The translations under genes were made by a program, and so were the position numbers. DNA of 64,000 nt, taken from positions 1,240,001-1,304,000 of the forward strand of contig JAXLYE010000001.1 in NCBI GenBank assembly GCA_046351595.1, given 5' to 3'. The stretch comes from JAXLYE01 sp046351595. Its GTDB lineage: Bacteria > Myxococcota_A > Polyangia > Palsa-1104 > JAEUJZ01. Every line of letters starts with the position of its first letter. The stretch's first letter is position 1. Shown piece by piece: positions 36,669-48,025 of the stretch. The notes beneath the pieces were generated by a model. The model was given only the letters and a program-made list of their open reading frames with translations. It was not told where the DNA came from and searched no databases.

Positions 36669-38801
36669 CTACTCGGGCTGCACCGGCATGCCGTCGCGCA
36701 GCTCGCTGACGCGGCTGACGATGACCTGGGTGCCCGGCTCCAGGCCCTGCACCAGCGCGTCACCGCCCTCGCGGTCCGCGACCGTGACCGGGCGCGACGT
36801 CGCCACGTTGCCCTGCAGCACGAAGACCTTGCTGCCGTCGACCAGCACGCTCGCCGGCAGCCGCACCACCTGTGACAGCGGCGCCTTGGCGAGCTTCAGC
36901 TCGTCGCCGGCCTTCACGCTCGCGCCCTCGGGCAGCGCGAAGCGCAGCGTCGCCTGATCGCCCTCGGTCGTCACCGACACGAGCTTGGCCGGGATCGGGC
37001 CCGCCGCGGCCAGGAGCTGCACGTCCTGCCCCTGCTTCAGCCCCTGCGCCTCGAGCGCCGGGACCTTGAGCTCGCCGCCCAGGCCCTTGTCGGCGAACAG
37101 CACCGCCTCGGTGCCGGCCGTCACCGCGTCGTGGGCCTTGACCAGCGTCTTGGTGATGGTGCCAGCGCGCGGCGAAAGGAGCTGCGCGCCCTTCTGCTGC
37201 TCGCCGAGCTGCGCGAGCGTCTTCTCGAAGTCGGCGACCTTGGCCTGCGCGTCACGCTCTAGCTTGGGCTTGCCCTTCGCGGCCTCGAGTTTTTTTTTCC
37301 AGGTCTCGAGGTTCTTCTTGGCAAGGTCCATGGACTTCGTGAGCTTCGGCGGCACCTCGAGCTGGGCCACGACCTCGTCGGCCTGGACCGAGGTGCCCTC
37401 GGCCGCGACCTTGGCGATCTTGCCCGCGGCGGCCAGCTTGAGCGGCTGCGGCTCGGCGGCCTTGAGCACCACCGGCGTCGCGAAGCTGCGCACGACGTCC
37501 GCCGGCTGCGCCGGGGTCACGCGCACCCCGACGGACGTCGGAGCCTGCGGCTTCTGCGTGAAGAACCAGTAGGCCGCGCCCGCGACCACGACGAGCAGGA
37601 TCAGCACCACCGCCCACACAAGGCCGCTGCCCTTCTTCTCGGGCACCGGCTGGTTGACCGCGGTCGGGCGCTCGCTCGGTCGCGTCGGCTCGACCTTGAC
37701 CGGCTCGGCCTTGACCGGCGGCTTGGCCGGCACCTCGACCTCGACGGGGACCAGCGGCGCCGTCGGCGTCCCGGCGGTCCGCGGCGACTCCACGGTCGGC
37801 GGCGCGACGGCCGGCTTGGCGGCCACCGCCTCGAGCGGCATCGTCGGTGTGCCGACGAGCGCCGCGGCGGGCGGCTCGGCCGGCTTCTCGGGCTGCGTCG
37901 CCACCGGGGTCGGGCGCTCGACGGGCGTCGGCGGCTCCTCCTTCGGCGGCGGCAGCGCCTCGAGGACCGAGCGCAGGCTCTCGGGCTGCGACGGCCGGTC
38001 GAGGATGGGGCTGACCGGCTCGCTCGGCTTGACCTCGGCCGGCTTGACCTCGGCCGCCGGCTTGACCTCGACGGGCAGCTCGACGATCGGCTTGAGCGGT
38101 GTGACCGGCTCGATCGGCTTGAGCTCGGCCGGCTTGAGCGGCGCCACCGGCTCGATCGGCTTGGGCGCCTCGATGGGCTTGGGCGCCTCGAGCGGCTTGG
38201 TCGGGGCCGGCGGGCCCAGGCGCGGCGCCAGCACGGGCTTGCCCATGGCCGGCTCGTCCTCGTCGCGGACCACGCGGCGCGGCGGCTCGACCGGCTTCTC
38301 GATGCGCGGCGCGACCGGCGCCGGCTTCTCGACGGGCTTGGCAGCGACCGCGGGCTCGGCCGGCTTGGCCGGAGCCACCGCCGGGGTCGCAGCCGGAGTC
38401 ACGGGAGCCGCCGGAGCGACAGGGGCCGCCGCTGCCGGCGCCACCTCGGTCCCGGCCGTCGACAGCATGCCGAGCGAGCGCAGCATCGCCGTCGCCATGA
38501 GCGCCCCCGGCAGCTTCCCGGCCGCCGCCGCGCCCTCGACGAGGCCGAGCTGCTGCAGGCGCTCGGCGTAGACCTGCAGGTCATCACGCGACGCCGCGAA
38601 GCCGAGCTGCTCTTCGGTCCAGCGCGCCAGCTCATCCAGGCCCCGCTGTCCGTCGAAGCGCTGCGCGATCTGCCACTCGAAGTCGAACAGGCGCAGCACC
38701 CCGCCGCTCTTGGGGTCGCTGATGTCGTAGTAGAGGACGCCGTCCGCGTCCTCTACCGGCGCGCTCTGAAGGTCGGCGCGCAGCTTTGGCGTCGTGATCA
38801 T
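36669..38801 (-). CDS. PqqD-like domain / Pro-rich linker / HlyD-type adaptor
   Basis: 710 residues; the ATG overlaps the mglA stop (ATGA). Residues 1-95 resemble PqqD/RRE-like peptide-recognition domains (DLQSAPVEDADGVLYYDISDPKSGGVLRLFDFEWQIAQRFDG). A ~290-residue Pro/Lys/Glu/Val linker follows, then one TM helix (WAVVLILLVVVAGAAYWFF, ~400), then a membrane-fusion (HlyD/RND adaptor) region with a lipoyl-like half, a coiled-coil hairpin and a second lipoyl half. An A9 run in the hairpin (37290-37298) is unusual for this GC-rich genome. Coupling to mglA suggests a role in polarity or envelope traffic. Confidence 0.75.
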   Translation of the reverse strand: MITTPKLRADLQSAPVEDADGVLYYDISDPKSGGVLRLFDFEWQIAQRFDGQRGLDELARWTEEQLGFAASRDDLQVYAERLQQLGLVEGAAAAGKLPGALMATAMLRSLGMLSTAGTEVAPAAAAPVAPAAPVTPAATPAVAPAKPAEPAVAAKPVEKPAPVAPRIEKPVEPPRRVVRDEDEPAMGKPVLAPRLGPPAPTKPLEAPKPIEAPKPIEPVAPLKPAELKPIEPVTPLKPIVELPVEVKPAAEVKPAEVKPSEPVSPILDRPSQPESLRSVLEALPPPKEEPPTPVERPTPVATQPEKPAEPPAAALVGTPTMPLEAVAAKPAVAPPTVESPRTAGTPTAPLVPVEVEVPAKPPVKAEPVKVEPTRPSERPTAVNQPVPEKKGSGLVWAVVLILLVVVAGAAYWFFTQKPQAPTSVGVRVTPAQPADVVRSFATPVVLKAAEPQPLKLAAAGKIAKVAAEGTSVQADEVVAQLEVPPKLTKSMDLAKKNLETWKKKLEAAKGKPKLERDAQAKVADFEKTLAQLGEQQKGAQLLSPRAGTITKTLVKAHDAVTAGTEAVLFADKGLGGELKVPALEAQGLKQGQDVQLLAAAGPIPAKLVSVTTEGDQATLRFALPEGASVKAGDELKLAKAPLSQVVRLPASVLVDGSKVFVLQGNVATSRPVTVADREGGDALVQGLEPGTQVIVSRVSELRDGMPVQPE
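37290..37298 (-). other. A9 homopolymer in coding strand, possible slippage site
   Basis: Nine consecutive A in the sense strand encode Lys-Lys-Lys in the HlyD hairpin. AAG codons would be normal at this GC content. Insertion of one A by polymerase slippage would end translation about a dozen codons later, giving a product without the second adaptor half. Confidence 0.5.
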
Positions 38802-39391
38802 CCCTTGCCTCCGCGCTTCAGCTCGGTCAACACCTGCTTGGCGACGGCCTTGAGCGTCTCGAAGACGCCGTCGCCCTTGGTCGCGATGGCCTCGAAGTCG
38901 GGCACGCCGCTCGGGTTGAGCTCACGCCGCAGATCCTCGACGCTCATGACCTCGGGCATGTCGCGCTTGTTGTACTGGACGACGTACGGCAGCTTGTCGA
39001 GGTTGTAGCCCTGCTCCTCGAGGTTGCCGCGCAGGTTCTCCAGCGACTCGATGTTGGCCTCGAAGCGGGCCTCCTGCGAGTCGGCGACGAAGACGACGCC
39101 GTCGACGCTCTTGAGGATGAGCCGCCGGCTGGCGTCGTAGAAGACCTGGCCGGGCACGGTGTACAGGTGGAAGCGTGTCTTGAAGCCACGGATCTCACCG
39201 AGCGAGAGCGGCAGGAAGTCGAAGAACAGCGTGCGCTCCGTCTCGGTCGCCAGCTCGATCATCTTGCCCTTGGCGTCCGGGTTGGTCTTCTCGTAGATCC
39301 AACGCAGATTCGTGGTCTTGCCGCACAGACCAGGGCCGTAATAGACGATTTTGCAGTTGATCTCGCGTGAGCTGTAATTAATAAAGCTCAT
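38798..39391 (-). CDS. mglA: MglA polarity GTPase
   Basis: 197 residues, a Ras-like GTPase that sets the leading pole in gliding and type IV pilus motility. P-loop GPGLCGKTTN (19-28), switch region ATETERTLFFDFLPL, TVPGQVFYDASRR (the MglA form of the DxxG switch II motif) and base-recognition NKRDMPE. Genes of this type outside motile myxobacteria also exist, but with mglB upstream the motility-type assignment is secure. It lies 189 bp downstream of mglB; its stop overlaps the next gene. Confidence 0.95.
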   Translation of the reverse strand: MSFINYSSREINCKIVYYGPGLCGKTTNLRWIYEKTNPDAKGKMIELATETERTLFFDFLPLSLGEIRGFKTRFHLYTVPGQVFYDASRRLILKSVDGVVFVADSQEARFEANIESLENLRGNLEEQGYNLDKLPYVVQYNKRDMPEVMSVEDLRRELNPSGVPDFEAIATKGDGVFETLKAVAKQVLTELKRGGKG

Positions 39392-39580
39392 CGTATGTCC
39401 CGAACCTGGCTTCTTGGGGTTGAGGGATCAGAGATCCGTTGATGTCTGGGTTATGCGAAGAAGCATATCGGCATAAGCCAGAAAGCCCGCCTTCGACCGG
39501 AGAGCGACTCGCCGACGAGCGGCGCTCGCGAGCACAGCGGCTGCGCGCGCGGCCCGTGCTCCCGCAAGACCGCAGCACCG

Positions 39581-40060
39581 CTAGATGTCTCCGCCGAACA
39601 GCTTGTCGATGTCGTCGTCGGTGATCTCACCGACGCCGCCGCCCTTCTGCTGATGGGTCGCGATCTTGTCGACGAGCGCGTTGAAGATCTTGGTCATCTC
39701 TTCGGTCGCGCGACGGACGCGCAGCCGGACCAGCCCGAGCGACGAGCTCTGGTCGAAGAGCACCACGAGGATGGCGCGGCGGGCGACGACCGAGATGTTT
39801 ACGTTGAAACGAACACCTTCGTGGAACTGCCCGCCGAATTCCTCTTCACGCAGCAGCTTCGCGATGGCGCCTGTGGCCGCGACATTTCCGGCGAATAGCG
39901 ATGAGAGCGACGTAACATCGAGGTCTTTCGTCTGCCCCGAGCGGGCAATCTCCTGACCATCTTTGTTGATCACCAGGACCGCTATTGCGTTCGAGTCGCG
40001 CTGCAAGCGGTCCGAAATGGCCTGGATCTGCCGCTGCTCCTCCTCGAACAACATCTCCAT
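39581..40060 (-). CDS. mglB: MglB roadblock/LC7 GTPase-activating protein
   Basis: 159 residues, a roadblock/LC7 protein that acts as a homodimeric GAP for MglA at the lagging pole. The core reads SNAIAVLVINKDGQEIARSG..DVTSLSSLFAGNVAATGAIAKLL...FNVNISVVARRAILVVLFDQSSSLGLVRLRV, standard for MglB. The C-terminal tail (GGGVGEITDDDIDKLFGGDI) is acidic. GAGGAGAAC lies upstream of the ATG. Order mglB-mglA as in Myxococcus. Confidence 0.95.
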   Translation of the reverse strand: MEMLFEEEQRQIQAISDRLQRDSNAIAVLVINKDGQEIARSGQTKDLDVTSLSSLFAGNVAATGAIAKLLREEEFGGQFHEGVRFNVNISVVARRAILVVLFDQSSSLGLVRLRVRRATEEMTKIFNALVDKIATHQQKGGGVGEITDDDIDKLFGGDI

Positions 40061-40176
40061 GGCGACGGGTTCTCCTCACTGGACACGCAAGACCACCCTC
40101 AGGGCGAGAGAGCGGGCAGGCGAAGCCGAAAAGATAGTGGATTCGTTTTATCAGGGTTAAAGGATGGTTGCAAGCA

Positions 40177-40782
40177 TTACATATCCCGCCGGACTTCGAG
40201 GGCGCGGGTGATGGTGACGCCGTCCGCGTACTCGAGGTCGCCGCCGATCGGCAGGCCCGAGGCGATGCGGGTGACGCGCACGCCCAGCGGCTTGAGCGTG
40301 CGCGCGACGTACATCGCCGTCGCCTCGCCCTCGACGTTGGGGCTGGTGGCGACGATGACCTCCTCGACCGGCTCGGCGCCCGGGCCCTGCAGCCGGGCCA
40401 GGAGCTCGCGCAGCCGCAGGTCATCAGGTCCGACCCCGTCCAGCGGGGACAGCACGCCGTGCAGGACGTGGTAGCGGCCCTTGAAGCTGCCGGTGCGCTC
40501 GACCGCCAGCAGATCGGGCGGGTGCGCGACCACGCAGAGCAGGCGCTTGTCGCGCGCCGGGTCCCGGCAGATGGCGCACGGATCCGCCTCGGTCAGGCTC
40601 ATGCAGATCGAGCACAGCCGGATCTTCTCTTTAACCTCGACCAGCGCCAGCGCCAGCGCGCGCGCCTGCTCGGACGGGGCGCGCAGGATGTGGAACGCCA
40701 GCCGCGCCGCTGTCTTCTGGCCGATGCCGGGCAGCTTGCTCAGCTCGCGGACGAGCCGCTGGATCGGATCGCTTTGCGCCAT
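40177..40782 (-). CDS. recR: Recombination mediator RecR
   Basis: 201 residues, standard length. Helix-hairpin-helix LSKLPGIGQKTAARLAFHIL, zinc finger CSICMSLTEADPCAIC and a Toprim domain with VVAHPPDLLAVER and ATSPNVEGEATAMYVARTL. With RecFO it loads RecA at gaps. It follows ybaB and dnaX on the same strand, the arrangement conserved in many bacteria. Confidence 0.97.
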   Translation of the reverse strand: MAQSDPIQRLVRELSKLPGIGQKTAARLAFHILRAPSEQARALALALVEVKEKIRLCSICMSLTEADPCAICRDPARDKRLLCVVAHPPDLLAVERTGSFKGRYHVLHGVLSPLDGVGPDDLRLRELLARLQGPGAEPVEEVIVATSPNVEGEATAMYVARTLKPLGVRVTRIASGLPIGGDLEYADGVTITRALEVRRDM

Positions 40783-40881
40783 ACGGGGGTATCTGCTTGC
40801 TCAGGTCGTAGTGGACGGGATACGCGCCGCGTCGAGAGCGGCGCGCCGGGACGCGCGGCGGGACCGGCGATCGCGACGTCG

Positions 40882-41235
40882 CTACAGCATGCCCGCGGGC
40901 AGGCCCATGCCCATCGCGGTGCGGCGCATCTCCTCTTCCTCGATGGAGCGCGCCTTGGCCAGGCCCTGGTTGACGGCGGCGACGATGAGATCCTGCAGCA
41001 TCTGGATCTCCTTGGGGTCGACCACCGATGCGTCGATGCGCAGGCTGACGAGCTCGCGCGTGCCCGAGACCACGGCCGTGACCATGCCGCCGCCGGCGCT
41101 GGCCTCGACCTGCTTGCTGCCGAGCTGCTCGTGCGAGCGCAGGAGCTCCTCGCGCATGCGCTGCGCCTGCTGCATCAGCGACCCCATGTCAGGAAGACCG
41201 GGGATGCCTCCGAAAGGATTCGTGGGATCAGCCAT
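40882..41235 (-). CDS. ybaB: YbaB/EbfC nucleoid-associated protein
   Basis: 117 residues. The family pattern is clear: MGSLMQQAQRMREELLRSHEQLGSKQVEASAGGGMVTAVVSGTRELVSLRIDASVVDP, then DLIVAAVNQGLAKARS. It binds DNA as a tweezer-like dimer. The start overlaps the dnaX stop by 8 nt, so translation is coupled. Confidence 0.95.
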   Translation of the reverse strand: MADPTNPFGGIPGLPDMGSLMQQAQRMREELLRSHEQLGSKQVEASAGGGMVTAVVSGTRELVSLRIDASVVDPKEIQMLQDLIVAAVNQGLAKARSIEEEEMRRTAMGMGLPAGML

Positions 41236-43219
41236 GGGCGTTCACCTCAAGCTCGATGGACGGTTCCAAGAACTGTACCTCACCAAAGACGTCCCGAACC
41301 AGGGCGCGGCTTGGATGCTCCAGCGCTTCACGGCGGCGGCGCATCTTCTCGGCCTCGCGCGCCTGCTCCTCGACCTCGACCAGCGAGCGCCGCGCCGCCT
41401 TCTCGCTGGCGCCCGGAGCGTCGAGCTTGACGTCGATGGCGACGGTACGGCCGAGCTGCGCCGCGAAGGCGTCCCGCAGCGCCGGCAACCGCTGCTCAGC
41501 GAACTCGACCTCGTAGCGGGTGTCGAAGCCGAGCTCGATGCGATCGGGCAGCCACTTCAGCGCCCGGGCGTGTGCCAGGAAGCTGAGCGGCTGCGCGCGC
41601 GCGACGATGGCAGCGACGGCGTGAGCAAAGTCGTCCGCGGCCGCAGGCGGGATCGCGCTCGGCGGCGCCTCGGCCGGCGGTGCAGCTGCTGCAGAGGGCG
41701 CCGGGCTCGTGGCCGCAGGCTCCGGCTTTGCCGCCTCGGGCGCCGGCTCGGGCGCGGCGGGGGCCGGCCTCGCTTCGGCGGGCGGCGTCACCGCGGGCAC
41801 GACGTGCTCGACGATCGGCGCCGCGCTGCGCACCGCCGGCGCAGCGACGGCAGCGGCCGGTGACGCCGCGGCCACGGTCGGGCGCGGACCGGCTGCAGGC
41901 GGGCTCGCGGCGGCGCTGGGCTCGACCGGGCGGCTGCGGCTCGGCTCCGTCGCTGCAGCGCTCTGGACGCCGGCGGCCGAGCGCCCCGTCCCCGTGCCCG
42001 GCGTGCCGCGCGGTCCGGGCTCGCCCGTCCCCGGCGCCGAGGCGCCTCCCCGACCGCCGCCGCGCGGGGCCTTGCCCGCCAGGCGATCCTCCAGCTCCTC
42101 GAGGCGATCGACCAGCTCGCCGATCGGCTGCAGCGGCGCGATCGCGCACAGCTCGACCAACCCGACTTCGAATACGTGCCGGGCCAGCGTCGCGCGCGCC
42201 GTGTCCTCGGCGATGCGGACCATGCGGTCGAACAAGAGCTCGACGCGGCCGCGGGCCTGCTCGGCCTGCGCCTTGAGCTCGTCGAGCTCCGAGGCGGTCA
42301 CCTCGAGCAGCGGCAGCGGATCCGGGACGACCGAGACGACGACGAGGTCACGCAGGTGCGACAGCAGCGTGCGCGCGAGCTGCACCAGATCGAAGCCGCG
42401 CTGATACGCGCTGTCGATCGTCTGCAGCGCCCGCGCCGCGTCGCGCTCGACGAGGGCGCGGCCCAGGCCGGTGATCAGCCCGCGATCGGCGACGCCCAGC
42501 ACCGACGCCGTGAGCTCCTCGGTGAGCGCCCCCTGCGCCGAGGCCAGCACCTGATCGAGCAGCGACAGCGAGTCACGCACGGAGCCCGCGCCCTCGCGCG
42601 CGACGAGCTGCAGCGCGCCGCGGTCGAACGTGATGCCCTCGCGGGTCAGCACGTCGGCCAGGTGCTCGACCAGGCGCGGCGTCGGCACGAGCTTGAAGTC
42701 GTAGCGCTGCACGCGCGACAGGATCGTCTGCGGCAGCTTGTGCGGATCGGTCGTCGCGAAGACGAAGACGGCGTGCGGCGGCGGCTCCTCGAGCGTCTTC
42801 AGCAGGGCGTTGAAGGCGCTCGTCGAGAGCATGTGCACCTCGTCGAGGATGTAGAGCTTCTTCTTGCCGCGCACCGGCGCGTAGCGGATGGCCTCGCGCA
42901 GATCGCGGATGTCCTCGACGCGGTTCTGGCTGGCGGCGTCGATCTCCTGCACGTCGACCGAGGTGCCCTGCGTGATCTCGACGCAGGCCTGGCACTTGTT
43001 GCACGGGGTCGGCGTCGGCGCCTGCTCGCACGACAGGGCCTTGGCGAGGATGCGCGCCGTCGTGGTCTTGCCCGTGCCGCGGCCGCCGCAGAAGAGGAAC
43101 GCGTGGTGGATGCGGCCGCGCCGGATCGCATTCTGCAGCGTGCGCGTCACGTGCTCCTGACCGACGACTTCCTCGAAGGTCTGAGGCCGGTACTTGCGGG
43201 CCAGGACGAGGTACGACAT
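41228..43219 (-). CDS. dnaX: DNA polymerase III subunit tau/gamma
   Basis: 663 residues starting MSYLVLARKYRPQTFEEVVGQ. Clamp-loader AAA+ domain with Walker A GGRGTGKTT, a zinc module (CEQAPTPTPCNKCQAC), Walker B LDEVHML and the sensor/arginine-finger region TTDPHKLPQTILSR. Domain III collar follows, then a long Ala/Pro-rich linker and a C-terminal DnaE-binding-type domain. ATG 43228 is an alternative start nine bases upstream. No A-rich frameshift site that would yield a separate gamma form was found. Confidence 0.95.
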   Translation of the reverse strand: MSYLVLARKYRPQTFEEVVGQEHVTRTLQNAIRRGRIHHAFLFCGGRGTGKTTTARILAKALSCEQAPTPTPCNKCQACVEITQGTSVDVQEIDAASQNRVEDIRDLREAIRYAPVRGKKKLYILDEVHMLSTSAFNALLKTLEEPPPHAVFVFATTDPHKLPQTILSRVQRYDFKLVPTPRLVEHLADVLTREGITFDRGALQLVAREGAGSVRDSLSLLDQVLASAQGALTEELTASVLGVADRGLITGLGRALVERDAARALQTIDSAYQRGFDLVQLARTLLSHLRDLVVVSVVPDPLPLLEVTASELDELKAQAEQARGRVELLFDRMVRIAEDTARATLARHVFEVGLVELCAIAPLQPIGELVDRLEELEDRLAGKAPRGGGRGGASAPGTGEPGPRGTPGTGTGRSAAGVQSAAATEPSRSRPVEPSAAASPPAAGPRPTVAAASPAAAVAAPAVRSAAPIVEHVVPAVTPPAEARPAPAAPEPAPEAAKPEPAATSPAPSAAAAPPAEAPPSAIPPAAADDFAHAVAAIVARAQPLSFLAHARALKWLPDRIELGFDTRYEVEFAEQRLPALRDAFAAQLGRTVAIDVKLDAPGASEKAARRSLVEVEEQAREAEKMRRRREALEHPSRALVRDVFGEVQFLEPSIELEVNAHG

Positions 43220-43475
43220 GCCCCGCATCCAACCTCGCAGGGCCGGCCAAGGCAAGCACATTGTGCGGGCTCACCGGCGGAGAACAGCGTCGGTCGGCCG
43301 AGCCTGGCAGGCGCGCGAGCCGGTGCGCTTACCGGTGCGGGCCAAGGCCCGCGAGCGCGCCCGGTCACGCCGGACGCCCGCGCGATACGAGCCGGGTCCG
43401 CCAGCCACGGCGGTATCCCGAGATCGCGACAACGCCGCTTCGAGCAACCAAAGGCGCGACGAACGGCGGTAAAAA

Positions 43476-43560
43476 GGTGGCTGCGAGCACCCGGTCAGTC
43501 GACTACCGTTGCTCCATTCCTGGCCTGGCGGGATTCATCAACCTTCCGCTGCCCGCAGCC
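43476..43560 (-). ncRNA. ffs: Small bacterial SRP RNA (4.5S)
   Basis: The minus strand folds as one long hairpin: GGCTGCG at the 5' end (43560-43554) pairs with CGCAGCC at the 3' end (43485-43479), followed by ACC and a T5 run (43475-43471). The apex contains CAGGCCAGGAATGGAG then CAACGGTAG, the SRP domain IV pattern with its GGAA tetraloop (43520-43517) and the downstream AGCAACGG-type internal loop that binds Ffh. It sits between tRNA-Ser(GGA) and dnaX, the same place as scr in Bacillus. Ends are estimates. Confidence 0.85.
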
Positions 43561-43600
43561 ATAACCCAAAGGGGCTATGCCCAAACTTTTCTCAGAGAGC

Positions 43601-43684
43601 GGAGAGGGCGGGATTCGAACCCGCGGTGCCTTGCGACACACACGATTTCCAATCGTGCACCTTCGACCACTCGGTCACCTCTCC
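43601..43684 (-). tRNA. tRNA-Ser(GGA)
   Basis: 84 nt; acceptor GGAGAGG/CCTCTCC, T arm GCGGG-TTCGAAT-CCCGC, long variable arm, anticodon loop TTGGAAA. CCA is not encoded. Confidence 0.97.
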
Positions 43685-43746
43685 TGAACAGATCGGATCG
43701 GCGGACGTGGACCGTCAGGTAGCTGGCGGGACACGTGCGCTGCAGC

Positions 43747-43833
43747 GGAGAGAGAGGGATTCGAACCCCCGGTACCCTTGCGGGTACACCTGATTTCGAA
43801 TCAGGCGCAATCGACCAGCTCTGCCATCTCTCC
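43747..43833 (-). tRNA. tRNA-Ser(CGA)
   Basis: 87 nt; acceptor GGAGAGA/TCTCTCC, class II variable arm, anticodon loop TTCGAAA reading UCG. CCA is not encoded. Confidence 0.96.
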
Positions 43834-43886
43834 AGACGACTGCCCCTCATGCTATCCGCACAGGGAGCAGCAAGGAAGCCTATGTT

Positions 43887-44390
43887 TCAGTCCTGCCGGC
43901 CGCCATCGACAACCGCGGGCGGCTCGGCCGACAAAGCCCGCTTCGCCGCGAAGAACCGCCGCAGCAGCGCCCCGCACTCGTCGGCGAGGATCCCCTCGGT
44001 GACCTCGACGCGGTGGTTCAGCCGGCCGTCGTCGACGACCCGGTACAGCGTCCGCACGGCGCCGGCCTTGGGGTTCGGGCAGCCGTACACGAGCCGCTTG
44101 ATGCGTGCGTTGACGATCGCGCCAGCGCACATGGGGCATGGCTCCTGGGTGACATACAGCGTCGCGTCACAGAGGCGCCAGTTGGTCCCGGCGCGCGCCG
44201 CCTGCCGCAGCGCCAGCACCTCGGCGTGCGCCGTCGGATCCCGGTCCGTCTCGCGGCGGTTGCTGCCGCGACCGAGCACCTGTCCGTCGAGGACTACGAC
44301 GGACCCGACCGGCACCTCGTCGCTCATCGCGGCCTGGGCCGCCTCGCTGAGGGCCAGGCGCATCCAGTGGATGTCGTCGAGAGCGTGCAA
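43887..44390 (-). CDS. tadA: tRNA-specific adenosine deaminase
   Basis: 167 residues aligning with E. coli TadA across its length. The zinc-deaminase motifs are PTAHAEVLAL (His ligand and proton-shuttle Glu) and TQEPCPMCAGAI (two Cys ligands); NHRVEVTEGILADECGALL is the conserved C-terminal block. It converts A34 to inosine in tRNA-Arg(ACG), whose gene lies 82 bp upstream on the same strand. The start is probably TTG 44390, since ATG 44363 would cut into the conserved N-terminal helix; the SD is weak. Confidence 0.93.
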   Translation of the reverse strand: MHALDDIHWMRLALSEAAQAAMSDEVPVGSVVVLDGQVLGRGSNRRETDRDPTAHAEVLALRQAARAGTNWRLCDATLYVTQEPCPMCAGAIVNARIKRLVYGCPNPKAGAVRTLYRVVDDGRLNHRVEVTEGILADECGALLRRFFAAKRALSAEPPAVVDGGRQD

Positions 44391-44472
44391 AGTCGAGGGT
44401 GAAATCGACCGCGGGAGGAACCGCGGTTCGGGTTACCACAGGCCTCGTTTGAGGAGTCCTGCTTCAGAGGGC

Positions 44473-44545
44473 GCGATCAGAAGGATTCGAACCTCCGACC
44501 CTCGGCTTCGTAGGCCGATGCTCTATCCAGCTGAGCTATGATCGC
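44473..44545 (-). tRNA. tRNA-Arg(ACG)
   Basis: 73 nt; acceptor GCGATCA/TGATCGC, D arm AGCTCAGCTGGATAGAGC, anticodon loop CTACGAA, T loop TTCGAAT. This is the substrate of TadA, encoded immediately downstream. CCA is not encoded. Confidence 0.97.
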
Positions 44546-44622
44546 GTGTGGGAGTGCTTATACAGAAGACTGCGTCCGCAGGTAAAGACTTTTTTTCAAG
44601 ACTTTGCGGGTCGCAGCCGCTT

Positions 44623-44713
<91 letters not shown>

Positions 44714-44836
44714 TTGAATCTCGAATTGGAATCAGCAAGAGGGGCTCCTTGGCAGCCGCCCTGAAGAGGGTGGTCTGGCCGCAAAGGAGCCGCTCTGCTC
44801 CGTTCGTTCGTCGCGCTCTTCGGTTGTCAAGCCGGC

Positions 44837-44918
44837 GGAGGAGGAGGGATTCGAACCCCCGGCGCTTGCGCGCTGCGGTTTTCAAGACCGCTGCCTTCGT
44901 CCACTCGGCCACTCCTCC
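44837..44918 (-). tRNA. tRNA-Ser(UGA)
   Basis: 82 nt; acceptor GGAGGAG/CTCCTCC, class II variable arm, anticodon loop CTTGAAA. CCA is not encoded. First tRNA of the cluster in transcription order. Confidence 0.96.
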
Positions 44919-44975
44919 TGGGGGAGGCGGAGAGCTCTTTTATCGCGCTCCTCTCCGCGCTTGCAAGCGGAAAAT

Positions 44976-47786
<2,811 letters not shown>

Positions 47787-48025
47787 AGGGGCGCTTATCG
47801 GCGTACGTCCGGCGAAGTTGTGAGCGCCGCCTCCCGCAGCCGCGGAATTTTACGAGCTCCTCGACGCTGAGCTGGCGCCGTGTCGCGCACGGAGCCGCGC
47901 GCCCGCACGACCTGCGGTCAGCCTACAGTCGCGTATCTCGAGGGGGTTCGCTTTCGGATAAACATCTGTTTGCTAACTTACCCTCTTCCCACCAGGCATT
48001 TGCCCCGTGGTAGACTGAGCCATCC

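Noticed and set aside
41228..43219. Programmed frameshift in dnaX giving gamma
   Set aside because: No A-rich slippery heptamer with a downstream stem was found in the relevant region.
44588..44596. T-run between tRNA genes as a strong terminator
   Set aside because: No stable stem precedes it on either strand, so a terminator is not supported.
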